Below, piece by piece: positions 21,147-31,500 of a stretch of 64,000 nt of DNA. A program made the translations under genes and the position numbers. The stretch's first letter is position 1. The number at the start of each line of letters is the position of its first letter. The notes under the pieces are model-generated. The model saw only the letters and a list, made by a program, of their open reading frames with translations. It was not told the origin of the DNA and ran no database searches. This DNA comes from Chromobacterium alkanivorans (lineage in GTDB: Bacteria > Pseudomonadota > Gammaproteobacteria > Burkholderiales > Chromobacteriaceae), in NCBI RefSeq assembly GCF_016937655.1, contig NZ_JAFHKL010000008.1:186001-250000 (forward strand), written 5' to 3'.

Positions 21147-22304
21147 ATGTTTTCGGAGCGCATCGAACGGCTCAGCGGCTCGCTGATCCGGGAGATACTG
21201 GCGGCGGCGCAACAGCCGCAGATGATCTCTTTCGCCGGCGGCCTGCCGGCCAGTCAATGCTTGCCGCGGCTGGATTTCGCCGAGATGCCGGCGGGACTGG
21301 CGCAATACGGTTCCACTGAAGGAGAGCCGGAACTGCGCGAGCTGATTGCGGAGCAGGCGCGGCGCATGGGCATGGATTGCAGCGCCGAGCAGGTGCTGGT
21401 GTTGTCCGGCTCCCAGCAAGGCATAGATCTATGCGCCAAGCTGTTCGTCGATCCCGGCACGCCGGTGGTGACTGAGGGGCCGACCTATCTGGCGGCCTTG
21501 CAGGCCTTCAAGCTGTTCGGCGCCCGGGTTCACGCGGTGGGGCAGCGGGACGGCAGGCTGGAGCCGCAGGCGTTGGCCGCCGCGCTGGAGCAGGCGCGGC
21601 CGCGCTGCTGTTATTTGATTCCCAGCTTCCAGAATCCGGCGGGCAGCTGTTACAGCGCCGAAGACCGGCAGGCGCTGGCGGCCGTCGTCGACGCCGCCGG
21701 CGTGCCCCTGATCGAAGACGATCCGTACCGCGCGCTCAGCTACGACGGCGAAGCGCCGGCGCCGCTGGTCAGCCATTTGAAGCGCGCGCCGTGGATTTAC
21801 TCCGGTTCCTTCTCCAAAACCCTGGCGCCGGGGCTGCGCGTCGGCTTCCTGATCGCCTCGCCCGAGCTGTACCCCTATTTGATGCGGCTCAAGCAGGCGA
21901 CCGATCTGCACACCAACCGTCCGGCGCAGTGGTTCATCGCCCGCCAGCTGCGCGATCCCGGCTATGAGCAGCGCTTGCTGGGGCTGCGCGAGGTGTATCG
22001 CGCCGGACGCGACGCGATGCAGGCTTCGCTGCAGCGCCATTTCGGCGATCTGGCCGATTGGCAGCTGCCGCGGGGCGGCTTGTTTTTCTGGCTCAAATTG
22101 AAGCAGGCGAGGGACACCCGTGAGCTGCTGCCGCTGGCCTTGAAGCAGAACGTCGCCTTCATGCCGGGGGAAGCGTTCTTTCCCGAGCCGGAACAGAATC
22201 TGGGCTATTTGCGCTTGAACTTCAGCCATGCCTCGCCGGAACGGATCGAGACCGGCATCGCCAGGCTGGCGGCCTTGCTGCGTGATCCGGCCGCGGCGGA
22301 CTAA
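21147..22304 (+). CDS. depM: PLP-dependent aminotransferase, probably DepM
   Basis: About 385 residues of the class I/MocR-like fold. Motifs are ISFAGGLPA at the start, the Tyr/Asn region PSFQNPAGSCYS, EDDPYR, and the PLP lysine in GSFSKTLAPGLRVGF. The family transaminates amino acids (2-aminoadipate, Val, Leu, aromatic types). The published FK228 cluster includes an aminotransferase gene, depM, and this is the only one in the window; I infer identity from that. A role could be removal of the amino group of the cysteine starter. Start at 21147 has GGAG six bases upstream; ATG at 21135 is also in frame. Confidence 0.72.
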   Translation: MFSERIERLSGSLIREILAAAQQPQMISFAGGLPASQCLPRLDFAEMPAGLAQYGSTEGEPELRELIAEQARRMGMDCSAEQVLVLSGSQQGIDLCAKLFVDPGTPVVTEGPTYLAALQAFKLFGARVHAVGQRDGRLEPQALAAALEQARPRCCYLIPSFQNPAGSCYSAEDRQALAAVVDAAGVPLIEDDPYRALSYDGEAPAPLVSHLKRAPWIYSGSFSKTLAPGLRVGFLIASPELYPYLMRLKQATDLHTNRPAQWFIARQLRDPGYEQRLLGLREVYRAGRDAMQASLQRHFGDLADWQLPRGGLFFWLKLKQARDTRELLPLALKQNVAFMPGEAFFPEPEQNLGYLRLNFSHASPERIETGIARLAALLRDPAAAD

Positions 22305-22348
22305 GCCGCGGTTCAAGGTCTCCGCGCAGCCCGCGCGTAAAGCGGAAC

Positions 22349-22380
22349 AGCGCCGCCTCGTCGATGAGGCGGCGCTTCAC
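22349..22380 (+). terminator. hairpin after the aminotransferase gene, probable terminator
   Basis: AGCGCCGCCTC and GAGGCGGCGCT form a perfect 11-base stem around a 6-base loop, 44 bases after the stop. The tail TTCACTCTCC is only pyrimidine-rich, so termination may be incomplete. Confidence 0.55.
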
Positions 22381-23224
22381 TCTCCCCCGCCGTCCGGCGT
22401 TTGTCCGCATCTCCCTTCTTCCCTGCGGCCTGTAGCTGTGGCGCTGGCGCGCTCCCCGGCGAGCGTCAAGCCAAGCCGTCGTTGATCTCTCCCTTATCGT
22501 CCCGTCCTGAGCGGATAGTCGATGCGCTCGGCCGTCCGGCTTGCATTATTAAGAAAATTCAATATGTCATAGGCATTTATTTTGATGCGAACATTTTGAT
22601 GATCACGGCTACGCCGGATGTTTCGCCCCCGGACGCCATTCTTATATTTGTTTTATTTAATAAAAAATTTGCCGGTATTGGATCAATTAATTGAACAACT
22701 GCCGTTGGTTTATGCCGTAATTGTCATGTCGATTAAGATTTAATTCATCGACTCCGGCCAATTTTTATGTGGTCAATTCTCGGCGCTTAAATCATTGATA
22801 TCGCCGTGGAAATCTGCGTTTCAAAAAAATATAAGCCGTAAATCGGCTGAAGTTGTAACTGGCAGTTCGGGGGATGCTTTTCCTAGAGGTCTTTCAGTAT
22901 AGTGCTGACGCTTATTCTTCCCATATGGCTTTGGGGGGATTAATGCGATCAATCAAATCTATACGAAAACAATTTTAGCGTCAATATTCATTGCATTTCC
23001 AAGTTTCCAGGGGGATGGAAAATATAAACGCACAGCCTAAGACTGTGCTGGTTTGCAATGATTTGACCGCTGAAGTGATATCGAATCATCTCAAAAGAAA
23101 GTCCGACCACGGCGAATGAGACACACAGGCAATCCTTTTCTCTTGATTCAAACGCTGCGTAGGCGAATTGCCGCGCACGCGTCACGCATCCTCACGTGAA
23201 AACAAAGGGATGACCCTCTCTATT

Positions 23225-23248
23225 CTGTCGAAGCAACAGTTTCGACAG
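23225..23248. promoter_or_regulatory. inverted repeat upstream of depA, candidate operator
   Basis: CTGTCGAA and TTCGACAG form a perfect 8-base inverted repeat with an 8-base spacer, about 240 bases before depA. No T-run follows, so it is not a terminator. It is a candidate binding site for a pathway regulator; the binder is unknown. Confidence 0.45.
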
Positions 23249-23487
23249 GGCGGGATATATCAAAACCAGCATGACTGCTTCTTGAACGGGGCGGGCTCTC
23301 GCCCGGCCCGCATTTAAAGTCCTCGCGAGCGTCGCGGCCATCGCCGCGGCCGTGCGCGCGGCGGGGCGACGGAGCTCGTCGGCCCAGTGAGGGCGAAGCG
23401 GCGATCCGACTTATGCCGTCCGGGTTTTTGTCGGCCGGCGCTCGCCTCGTACACCGGAGTTAGTTGTCGATACATGGAGGTCATGCA

Positions 23488-26400
23488 ATGTATTCCTCAT
23501 CCGATGCCTCATCGCGGCGGACGTCCGCCGGCGACCAGTTCGGACCTCATCCTGCTTTTTCGCACCGCGAAGCGCTGAGCATTGCCCGGCAGCTGATGTC
23601 GCGGGCGGAAGCGAGTCCCGACCGTCTCGCGTACGCGTCCGCCGATCCGGCGAAAAACGTCGCGCTGAGCTATGCGGCGCTGTGCGAACGCGCGTCCGCC
23701 GTCGCCGCGCGCCTGGCGCAAGCGAGCCAGGCGGGAGACCGCGTGATGCTGGTCTATCAGGAGCCCCTCGATTTCATTCCGGCCTTCTTCGGCTGCAGCC
23801 TGGCCGGGGTGATCCCGGTGCCGGTGGCGCCGCGCCACGGCCGCGACACCATGCTCGCGATCGCCAAGGACTGCGGCGCGGCCATCGCGCTGACGGCCGA
23901 GGCGCGCGACGCGCTGCCGGGCCTGCGCTGGATGCGCACCGACGAGGCCGAGCGCGCCGCCCCCTTTCTGCGGGCCGCGGACGACGGCAGCCCGGCGCTC
24001 TTGCAATACACCTCGGGTTCGACGCGCACGCCGCAGGGCGTGGTGGTCACGCAATCCGGGCTGTGCGCGACGATAGACGATCTCGACCGCGGCGCGATGC
24101 ACGACGCGGACAGCGTGATGATCAGCTGGCTGCCGTACTTTCACGACATGGGCCTGGTGTACGGCATCCTCACCCCCTTGCAATGCGGCTTTCCCGCCTA
24201 TCTGATGGCGCCGGAGAAATTCGTCGCCCAGCCCATGTCCTGGCTGCGCGCGATAGACGCGCGGCGCGGCACCCACACCGCCGCGCCCAATTTCGCTTAC
24301 GCCTTGTGCGCGGACCGCGCGGCGGATCTCGCGCCCGGCACCGATCTGTCGTCCCTGCGCTACGCGCTGAACGGCGCGGAGCCGGTGCGCTGCGACACGG
24401 TGCGCCGTTTCGAGGCGGCCTTCGCGCCGTTTGGACTGAAGCCGTCCGTGGTGGCGCCGGGCTACGGCCTGGCCGAGGCGACTTTGAAAGTGACCGCCGG
24501 CCGTTGCGGCGAAGGCACGCGCGGCGTGCGTTTCGGGCGGGAGGCGCTGGCGCGCGGCCGCGTGTCGCCGCAGGCCGACGGCGTTGAATTGGCGGCCTGC
24601 GGCGCGAGCCTGATCGATACGCGCGTCCGCATCGTGGACCCGGACACGCGCGCGCCGTGCGCGCCGGACGCCGTCGGCGAAATCTGGGTGGCGGGGCGCA
24701 CGGTCGCCGACAGCTACTGGCGCCGGCCGGAGGAGTCGCGCGAGATCTTCGGCGCGCGTTTGGCCGACGGCGACGGCGCCTGGTTGAGAACCGGCGATCT
24801 CGGCTTTCTGCACGACGGCGATCTGTTCGTCACCAGCCGCTTGAAGGATTTGATCATCGTCGGCGGCCGGAATTTCTACAGCCACGATCTGGAGGACACG
24901 GTGTCGGCCTGCCATCCGTCGATTCGGAAGGGGCGCGCCTTCGCCGCCGCCGTCGACGGCGAGGAGGGCGAAGGGATTCTGATCGGCGCCGAGGTGCGCG
25001 GCGGCTGCGGGGAGGCGGAAGCCCGCGACATTCTGCCTATGATTCGCGCGGCGCTGGCGCGGGAGCACGGCGTGGCGCCGGCGCGCATCGCGCTGCTGCG
25101 GCGCGGCAGCATCCTGCGCACCTCCAGCGGCAAGACCCGGCGCGGCGCCACCCGCGACGCGCTGCTGCGCGGCGAATTGAGCATTGTCGCCGACGACGCG
25201 GCCGGCGCGGCCGACGACGCGATTCTCGCCGAGATCGCGCGCTTCGTGCCCGGCGCGGCGGCGGCCCCCGAGGCCCGGCTGATCGATCTGGGGCTGGATT
25301 CGCTGTCGGCCGCGCGGCTCGCCGCCGCGGCGCGCGCGCGCCACGGCGTGGAATTGTCGTTCGCGGCGCTGTTCGCGCTCACGGCCGAACAACTGAGGCG
25401 CGAGATCGTCGCCGCCCCGCGCGTGGACGCCGCGGCGCCGGTCGCGGCGCGGCGCTACGCGGCGGGGGAGCCGTTCGAATTGTCCGAGATGCAGCAGGCC
25501 TACTGGATAGGCCAGCAGGGCGGCGTGCCGCTGGGCAGCGTGTCGCCGCACATCCGCGTGGACTTCGAGATCGACGCCGCGCGCGCGCCGGAACTGGGCC
25601 GACGTCTCGCGCGGCTGGTCGCCCGCCATCCGTCCTTGCGGATGACGGTGGGGGCGGACGGGCGCGGCGCCTTCGACGCGCTCGCCTACGATCCCTTGCT
25701 GCCGCCGCAGGATCTGCGCGGGCTGGACGCGGCGGAGGCGGCCGAACGGCTGGAGGCGACGCGGGCGAGCCTGGCCGAGCGCGACGGGCCGCCGCTGGTC
25801 GCGGCGGTCACCCGTCTGACGGACGACGCGGCCATCCTGCACCTGCGGCTCAGCCTGTTGGCCGGCGATCTGCGCAGCTTCCTGCAATTGATGACGGAAC
25901 TGGCGCGCGGCGCGTCCGACGATCCCCCGGCGCAGTTCATCGCGCCGCTGACGCCGCCGGCGATGCCCGACGCGCATCGCGAGGCCTGGTTGCGCCGGGT
26001 CGAGTCGATCGCGCCCGCTCCCGAGCTGCCGATGAAGATGGGGCTGGCCGAAGTGGCCGAGCCGCGCTTCGCCGTCCGCCGCCGGGAACTGCCGGCCGCG
26101 CTGTCCGCCGCCTTGACGGCGCGCGCGCAGGCGCTCGGCGTCACGCTGACTTCGCTGTGCATCGCCGCCTTCGCCGACGCGCTGCGGCTGTGGACGGCGG
26201 CGCACGCGTTCACGCTCAACGTGACCTGCAACACGCGGGCGGAGCAGGCGGGGCAGGCGATAGGCGACTACACCAGCAACGCCTTGCTGTCGCTGAGCGA
26301 AAGCCACGAGTCCTTCGCCGCGTTCGCGCAGGCGGTGCAGCGGCAAGTATGGGCCGATCTGGACGCGCCGTGGTGCTCCGGCGTGTCCATCCTGCGCGAG

Positions 26401-28575
26401 CTGAGCCGCCGCAACGGCGCGCCCGTGCTGATGCCGGTGGTGCTGACCAGCCTGCTGTCCGGCGACCCGGCGGACGATCTGGCCGTCCTCGACGGCATCG
26501 GCCGCGTGGTCGACATGGCCAATCCGACGCCGCAGGTGTCGCTGCACGCCGTCCTCGGCCGCCGCGGCGACAGGCTGCTGGTGATGTGGGAGTTCGTCGC
26601 CCAATTGTTCCCCGAGGGCATGATGGACGCGATGTTCGACGCCTTCCTCGGCGCGCTGGAAACGGTGGCGAGCGAAGCGGCGGCGGCGGAGCGGCCGACG
26701 GTGGCCCGGCTCGCGCCGCAACAGGCGGCGCGGCGCGCGGCGGTCAACGCCACCGCGGCGGAGCGCGCGCCGCGCCGGCTGGAAGCCCCCATCGTCCGGC
26801 AGGCGCGGATCGAGCCGGAGGCGGTGGCGGTCAGACAGGGCGAGACCACGCTGAGCTACGGCGCGCTGCTGCGCGACGCGGAGGACATCGCCGGCGCGCT
26901 GCGGCAAGGCGGCGTCGCGCGCGGCGACGTGGTGGCGGCCATCGTCGCGCCGGGGCCGCGCGCGGTGGCGGCGCTGTTGGGCATCGTGATGGCGGGCGCG
27001 GTCTATCTGCCGATGGAGCCGTCCTGGCCGGCCGCGCGCATCGAGGAACTGCTCGGCGAAGCCGGCGCCCGTCTGGCGGTGGTGGACGAGGGCGGCCGGG
27101 CGCTGCCGGTGCCGGCGTTGCGCCTGGACCTGCCGCTGCCGCGCTGCGCTTGGGAGCCGGCTGCGGAGGCGGCGGCCGGCGACGCGGCCTACGTGATCTT
27201 CACCTCCGGCTCGACGGGACGGCCGAAGGGCGTGCTGATCGCGCACGAGGCCGCGGCCAACACCATAGACGACATTAACGAGCGCTTCGCGGTCGGCCCG
27301 GCCGATCGCGCGTTGTGCGTGTCCTCCCTGGCCTTCGACTTGTCGGTCTACGACATCTTCGGCCTGCTCGCGGTGGGCGGCGAGTTGGTCTTCCCCGAGC
27401 GCGCGCGCGATCCGGAGGCGATGGCCCAGGCGCTGCGCGACGGTCGGGTCACCATCTGGAATTCCGTGCCGGCGGTGCTTGAGCTCTTGCTGGACGTGGC
27501 CGCGCCGCGTTCGCCGGATTTGCGGCTGGCGCTCTTGAGCGGCGACTGGATCGCGCCCGGGCTGGCCGGGCGGCTGCGCGAGGCGTTTCCTGGCCTGCGG
27601 CCGATCAGCCTGGGCGGAGCGACCGAGGTGTCGATCTGGTCGGTGGTGCATCCGATCGCGCCGGAGGACGCGGTGTTGGCGTCGATTCCCTACGGCAGGC
27701 CGCTGAGCAATCAGCAATGCTTTGTGCGCGCGCCGGACGGCCGGGAGCGTCCGGACAGCGTGGTGGGCGAACTGCTGCTGGGCGGACGCGGCCTCGCGCT
27801 CGCCTATCTGGGCAACGAGGCGGAAACCGCGCGCCGCTTCTTCGTCGACGCCGAGGGCCGCAGGCTCTACCGCACCGGCGATCTGGCGCGCTGGCTGCCG
27901 GACGGCGAGCTCGAACTGCTGGGGCGGATGGACGGGCAGGTCAAGGTGCAGGGCTACCGGATCGAACTGGGCGAGATCGAGGCTGCCGCGATGCGCGCCG
28001 GCTGCCTGGCGCGAGCGGTGGCCTCGGTGGTCCGGCGCAAAGACGCGACGGCGATCCAGCTGCACGTGGTCGCGCGGCCGGATTACGACGGAGGCGTCGT
28101 CGCGGCGGTGCGCACCCAGCTGGTGCTGCATCTGCCCGCCTATATGCAGCCGCATCACGTGACGGTGCTGGACGCCTTGCCGCTGACGGCCAACGGCAAG
28201 GTGGACCGCGCTCGCCTCGCCGCGCTGGTGGCCCCGGCGCCCGCGCCGACGCAGCCGGCCGCCGCGACGCGGCGCGACGCCTCGCTCGAGGCGACGATGC
28301 TGGCCGCCTTCGCCGAGGTGGTCGGCGTGGAGATAGACCCGCAGCAGGGCTTCTTCGATGCGGGCGCCACCTCGATGCACGTGGTGCGCCTGCGCGCGCT
28401 GCTGGCGTCGCGCGGCGTCGCGGTGCCCCCCTTGGTTGACTTCTTTTCGCTGGCCACGATACGGGCGCTCGCCGAGCGCGCCGACGCGGGCGACGCGGAT
28501 CTTTCCCCGATGATTGACGTCGACGGCGCGCGCGCCTATCGACAGCGCGTGCGCGCACGCAAGGAGGCTTTGTAA
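23488..28575 (+). CDS. depA: DepA: FAAL-ACP-Cy-like-A(Cys)-PCP starter synthetase
   Basis: 1695 residues. Domains: fatty-acyl-AMP ligase-like (about 30-570; SGSTRTPQG, SWLPYFHDMGL), ACP (Ser605 in GLDSLS), cyclization-type condensation (about 660-1090; LSEMQQAYWIGQ), A (about 1095-1590) and PCP (Ser1629, AGATSMH). The A code read against GrsA positions is D-L-Y-N-L-S-L-I-W, the classical cysteine code. The Cy-type domain has Ser789 where the first Asp of DxxxxDxxS belongs and His1020 in place of the Asp of TPQVxLD, so it should condense but not form a thiazoline. That fits a starter that keeps a free thiol. ATG at 23488 has GGAGG upstream; a TTG at 23464 was rejected. It overlaps depB. Confidence 0.93.
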   Translation: MYSSSDASSRRTSAGDQFGPHPAFSHREALSIARQLMSRAEASPDRLAYASADPAKNVALSYAALCERASAVAARLAQASQAGDRVMLVYQEPLDFIPAFFGCSLAGVIPVPVAPRHGRDTMLAIAKDCGAAIALTAEARDALPGLRWMRTDEAERAAPFLRAADDGSPALLQYTSGSTRTPQGVVVTQSGLCATIDDLDRGAMHDADSVMISWLPYFHDMGLVYGILTPLQCGFPAYLMAPEKFVAQPMSWLRAIDARRGTHTAAPNFAYALCADRAADLAPGTDLSSLRYALNGAEPVRCDTVRRFEAAFAPFGLKPSVVAPGYGLAEATLKVTAGRCGEGTRGVRFGREALARGRVSPQADGVELAACGASLIDTRVRIVDPDTRAPCAPDAVGEIWVAGRTVADSYWRRPEESREIFGARLADGDGAWLRTGDLGFLHDGDLFVTSRLKDLIIVGGRNFYSHDLEDTVSACHPSIRKGRAFAAAVDGEEGEGILIGAEVRGGCGEAEARDILPMIRAALAREHGVAPARIALLRRGSILRTSSGKTRRGATRDALLRGELSIVADDAAGAADDAILAEIARFVPGAAAAPEARLIDLGLDSLSAARLAAAARARHGVELSFAALFALTAEQLRREIVAAPRVDAAAPVAARRYAAGEPFELSEMQQAYWIGQQGGVPLGSVSPHIRVDFEIDAARAPELGRRLARLVARHPSLRMTVGADGRGAFDALAYDPLLPPQDLRGLDAAEAAERLEATRASLAERDGPPLVAAVTRLTDDAAILHLRLSLLAGDLRSFLQLMTELARGASDDPPAQFIAPLTPPAMPDAHREAWLRRVESIAPAPELPMKMGLAEVAEPRFAVRRRELPAALSAALTARAQALGVTLTSLCIAAFADALRLWTAAHAFTLNVTCNTRAEQAGQAIGDYTSNALLSLSESHESFAAFAQAVQRQVWADLDAPWCSGVSILRELSRRNGAPVLMPVVLTSLLSGDPADDLAVLDGIGRVVDMANPTPQVSLHAVLGRRGDRLLVMWEFVAQLFPEGMMDAMFDAFLGALETVASEAAAAERPTVARLAPQQAARRAAVNATAAERAPRRLEAPIVRQARIEPEAVAVRQGETTLSYGALLRDAEDIAGALRQGGVARGDVVAAIVAPGPRAVAALLGIVMAGAVYLPMEPSWPAARIEELLGEAGARLAVVDEGGRALPVPALRLDLPLPRCAWEPAAEAAAGDAAYVIFTSGSTGRPKGVLIAHEAAANTIDDINERFAVGPADRALCVSSLAFDLSVYDIFGLLAVGGELVFPERARDPEAMAQALRDGRVTIWNSVPAVLELLLDVAAPRSPDLRLALLSGDWIAPGLAGRLREAFPGLRPISLGGATEVSIWSVVHPIAPEDAVLASIPYGRPLSNQQCFVRAPDGRERPDSVVGELLLGGRGLALAYLGNEAETARRFFVDAEGRRLYRTGDLARWLPDGELELLGRMDGQVKVQGYRIELGEIEAAAMRAGCLARAVASVVRRKDATAIQLHVVARPDYDGGVVAAVRTQLVLHLPAYMQPHHVTVLDALPLTANGKVDRARLAALVAPAPAPTQPAAATRRDASLEATMLAAFAEVVGVEIDPQQGFFDAGATSMHVVRLRALLASRGVAVPPLVDFFSLATIRALAERADAGDADLSPMIDVDGARAYRQRVRARKEAL

Positions 28576-31500
28576 TGACTTATCCCACACCCGTCGACGC
28601 CGTAGCCATCATAGGCGCAAGCTGCCGCCTGCCCGGCGTCGCCACCCTGGAACAGTTCTGGTCGATGATCGCCGACGGCCGGGTCGCGATCGAGCGCTTC
28701 GGCGCGGACGCGGCGCGCCGCGAGGGCGTGCCGGAGACGGTGCTGGCCCAGCCCGGCTTCGTCGGCGTCGGCGGTCCGCTGGACGGCGTCGATCAATTCG
28801 ACGCCGGCTACTTCGGCATACCGCCGTCGCAGGCGGCGGCGATGGATCCGCAGCAGCGCATCTTCCTGGAGTGCGTGCACGAGGCACTCGAGCGCGCCGG
28901 CCACGGCGCGGCGCGCGGCGCGCGCGTCGGCGTCTGGGCCGGCTCGGCCAGCGTCGATTATCTGGTCGACCACGTGCGCGACCGGCTGGACCGCGCGTCG
29001 CCCAACCGCTATCTGCAGCAATGGGTGGGCGTGGACAAGGATTATCTCGCCGCCCAGGTCGCGTATCGGCTCGACTTCGGCGGCCCGGCCATCAGCTTGC
29101 AGACCGCGTGCTCGACGTCGCTGGTCGCCGTGGTCCAGGCGATGCAGGGGCTGCTGAGCTTCCAGTGCGATTTCGCGGTGGCGGGCGGCGTCAGCGTCGC
29201 CCTGCCGCAGCGGCAGGGACATGTGTACGAGGAGGGCAGCATCCTGTCCGCGGACGGCGCCTGCCGTCCGTTCACCGCGGACAGCAACGGCACCGTCTTC
29301 GGCAACGGCGCGGGCGCGGTGGTGCTGCGCCGCCTGGAGGACGCGCTGGCCGACGGCGATCCCATCATGGCGGTGATACGCGGCGGCGCGGTCAACAACG
29401 ACGGCGCGGCCAAGGTGGGCTTCACCGCGCCCGGCGGGCGCGGGCAGCAGGACGTGATCCGCCAGGCGCTGGCGCTCAGCGAGGTGGACGGCGCGTCGAT
29501 CGGCTACGTCGAGACGCACGGCACCGGCACGGCGATCGGCGACGAGGTCGAGCTGGCGGCGTTGGGCGCGGCGCTGGGCCAGCGCGCCGCGGCCGACGCG
29601 CGCTGCGCGCTCGGCACCTTGAAGGCCAACGTCGGCCATCTGAACGCGGCGGCGGGGGTCTGCGGGCTGATCAAGGCCGCGCTGGCGGTGGAGCATGGGC
29701 GGATTCCGGCCGCCGTCGGCGCGGAGCGCGCGATAGACGCGCTGCGCGGCGACGCCGGTTTCTACCTGCCGACGGAAACCGCGCGCTGGGACGCACCGCA
29801 GCGGCGCGCCGGCGTCAGTTCCTTCGGCATAGGCGGCACCAACGCCCACGTGATCATAGAAGCGGCGCCGCCGCGCGCGCCGCGCGCGGCCGACGTCGCG
29901 CCGCTCTTGCTGTTGTCGGCGCGCGGCGAGGCCTTGCCCGCGCTGTGCGCGGACTACGCGGACTTTCTCGACGGCCATCCCGAGTTGAGGGTGGAGGACG
30001 TTTGCCTGACGGCGGCGCTGGGGCGGCGTCATTGGGAGCGGCGCGCGGCGTTCCGCGCCGAATCGCGCGAGGCCTTGATCGCCGCGCTGCGCGCCTTCGC
30101 CGCCGGCGAGCCGGATGCGGGCGTGATCGCGGCGGAAACGCCGGCGCGCGCGCCGGAGCTGAGTTTCGCCTTCGGCGGCGCGGCCGATCTGGACGCGGTG
30201 CTCGCCCGGCTTGAGCTGTGGCAGGCGAGCGGCGTCGTTCCGGCCAGCGTGTGCGCAACGGGGGACGGCGTGTTCGCCGCGGCTTTCGCGGCCGGCGCGC
30301 TGAGCCTGGCCGACGCGCGGCAACGCCGCGCGGACCGCGCCGTCGCGCCGTCGCGGCTGTGGGTCAGCGCGGCCTCGGGCCTGCCGCTGGACAGCGAGCA
30401 GGCGGTGCGCGAGGAACTGGCGCGCGCGGGAACGATGGTCGGCGCAGCCGACGCCGCCGCCGCGCTGGAGGCGGCGGGCGCGGAGTTGGTGCTGGACTTC
30501 GGCGACGAGGCGCTGGGCGCGGGCGGAGCCGGCATGGCGTCGCTGGATCCCGCCTCGCCGGACGCGCTGGCGCGGCTGTGGACCGCGGGCGTGACGCTGG
30601 ACCTGGCCCAGCATTACCGCGACGGCAACCGGGTGGCCTTGCCGACCTATCCCTTCCAGCGCCAGCGTCACTGGATAGACCGCGCGCCGCGCTTGCTGGC
30701 GGCGGGCGCGACGCCCTTCCTCGGCCGGCGCACCGACGCGCCGGCGCTGGACGCCACCTTCTTCGACGCGGAATGGAGCGTGGCCGTCTTGCCCTTCCTG
30801 CAGGACCACGTGATCTACGACAAGGTGGTGGTGTCCGGCGCGGCGCTGGCGGTGATGATCGCCGACGGCGCGCGCGAGCTCACCGGATCGGACGGCTGCG
30901 TGCTGAGCGATTTGCGCTTCCCGGCCGCGCTGGTGATTCCGCCGGGCGCGGCGCGCAAGGTCCAGTTGCAGCTGGTGCGCGACGGCGACGGTTTCGAAGC
31001 CACGGTGTTGACGCTGGAGTCCGCCGACGTCCACGCGACGGCCAGGGTGGACGCCGGCGAGGCGCCGGGCGCCGCGCCGTCGGAGCCGGCGCGCGGAGCA
31101 GCGATCTCCGCCGAACTGATGGACAGCTGGCTGCGCGCGCGCAGTGTGGTGATGGGGCCGACCTTCCGGCGGCTGTCCGACATCGTGGTCGGGGACGGCG
31201 ACGCGTCTTGCGACATGCGCTCCGACGCCGACGACGCGGGCTGGCTGCTGCATCCGGGGATCCTCGATTCGGTGCTGCAACTGGTGGCCGCCGCCGCGCG
31301 GCCCGAGGGCAGCAAGGCCTTCGTGCCGACGCGCATCGCGCGGCTGGCGCTGCAGGGGCGGACCGGCGCCGGGATGCGCTGTCGCGCGTCGGCGGAGCGG
31401 GGGCAGGCCTGCCTGTTCGACGCCGGCAAGGTGCTGCTTGAAATGACCGGCCTGGAATCGCGCGAGGTCACCCGCAACGAATTGCTGCGCGTCGAGCCGC

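Larger units (their letters stand above)
22305..23487. other. 1.2 kb non-coding region before depA
   Basis: I see no convincing gene here. The first part holds a strong hairpin (22349-22376). From about 22530 to 23030 the DNA is much more AT-rich than anything around it. Several small inverted repeats follow (23004-23021, 23030-23048, 23225-23248), then the DNA turns very GC-rich from about 23285. It must contain the promoter for the dep operon, but I cannot pick one -35/-10 pair with confidence. The AT-rich island may be an old insertion remnant or a large regulatory region. Confidence 0.6.

Noticed and set aside
22401-22694. 97-codon frame in the depA upstream region
   Set aside because: No ribosome-binding site, no recognisable motif, and it crosses from GC-rich to AT-rich DNA with a change in composition.
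22857-22867. AACTGGCAGTT as a quorum-sensing (CviR/lux) box
   Set aside because: It is only an 11-base palindrome and lacks the 18-20-base CTG...CAG layout at lux-box spacing. A chance match is likely.
23464-23487. TTG start for depA
   Set aside because: ATG at 23488 has GGAGG at proper spacing; the TTG codon has none, and it would place the ribosome-binding site inside the gene.
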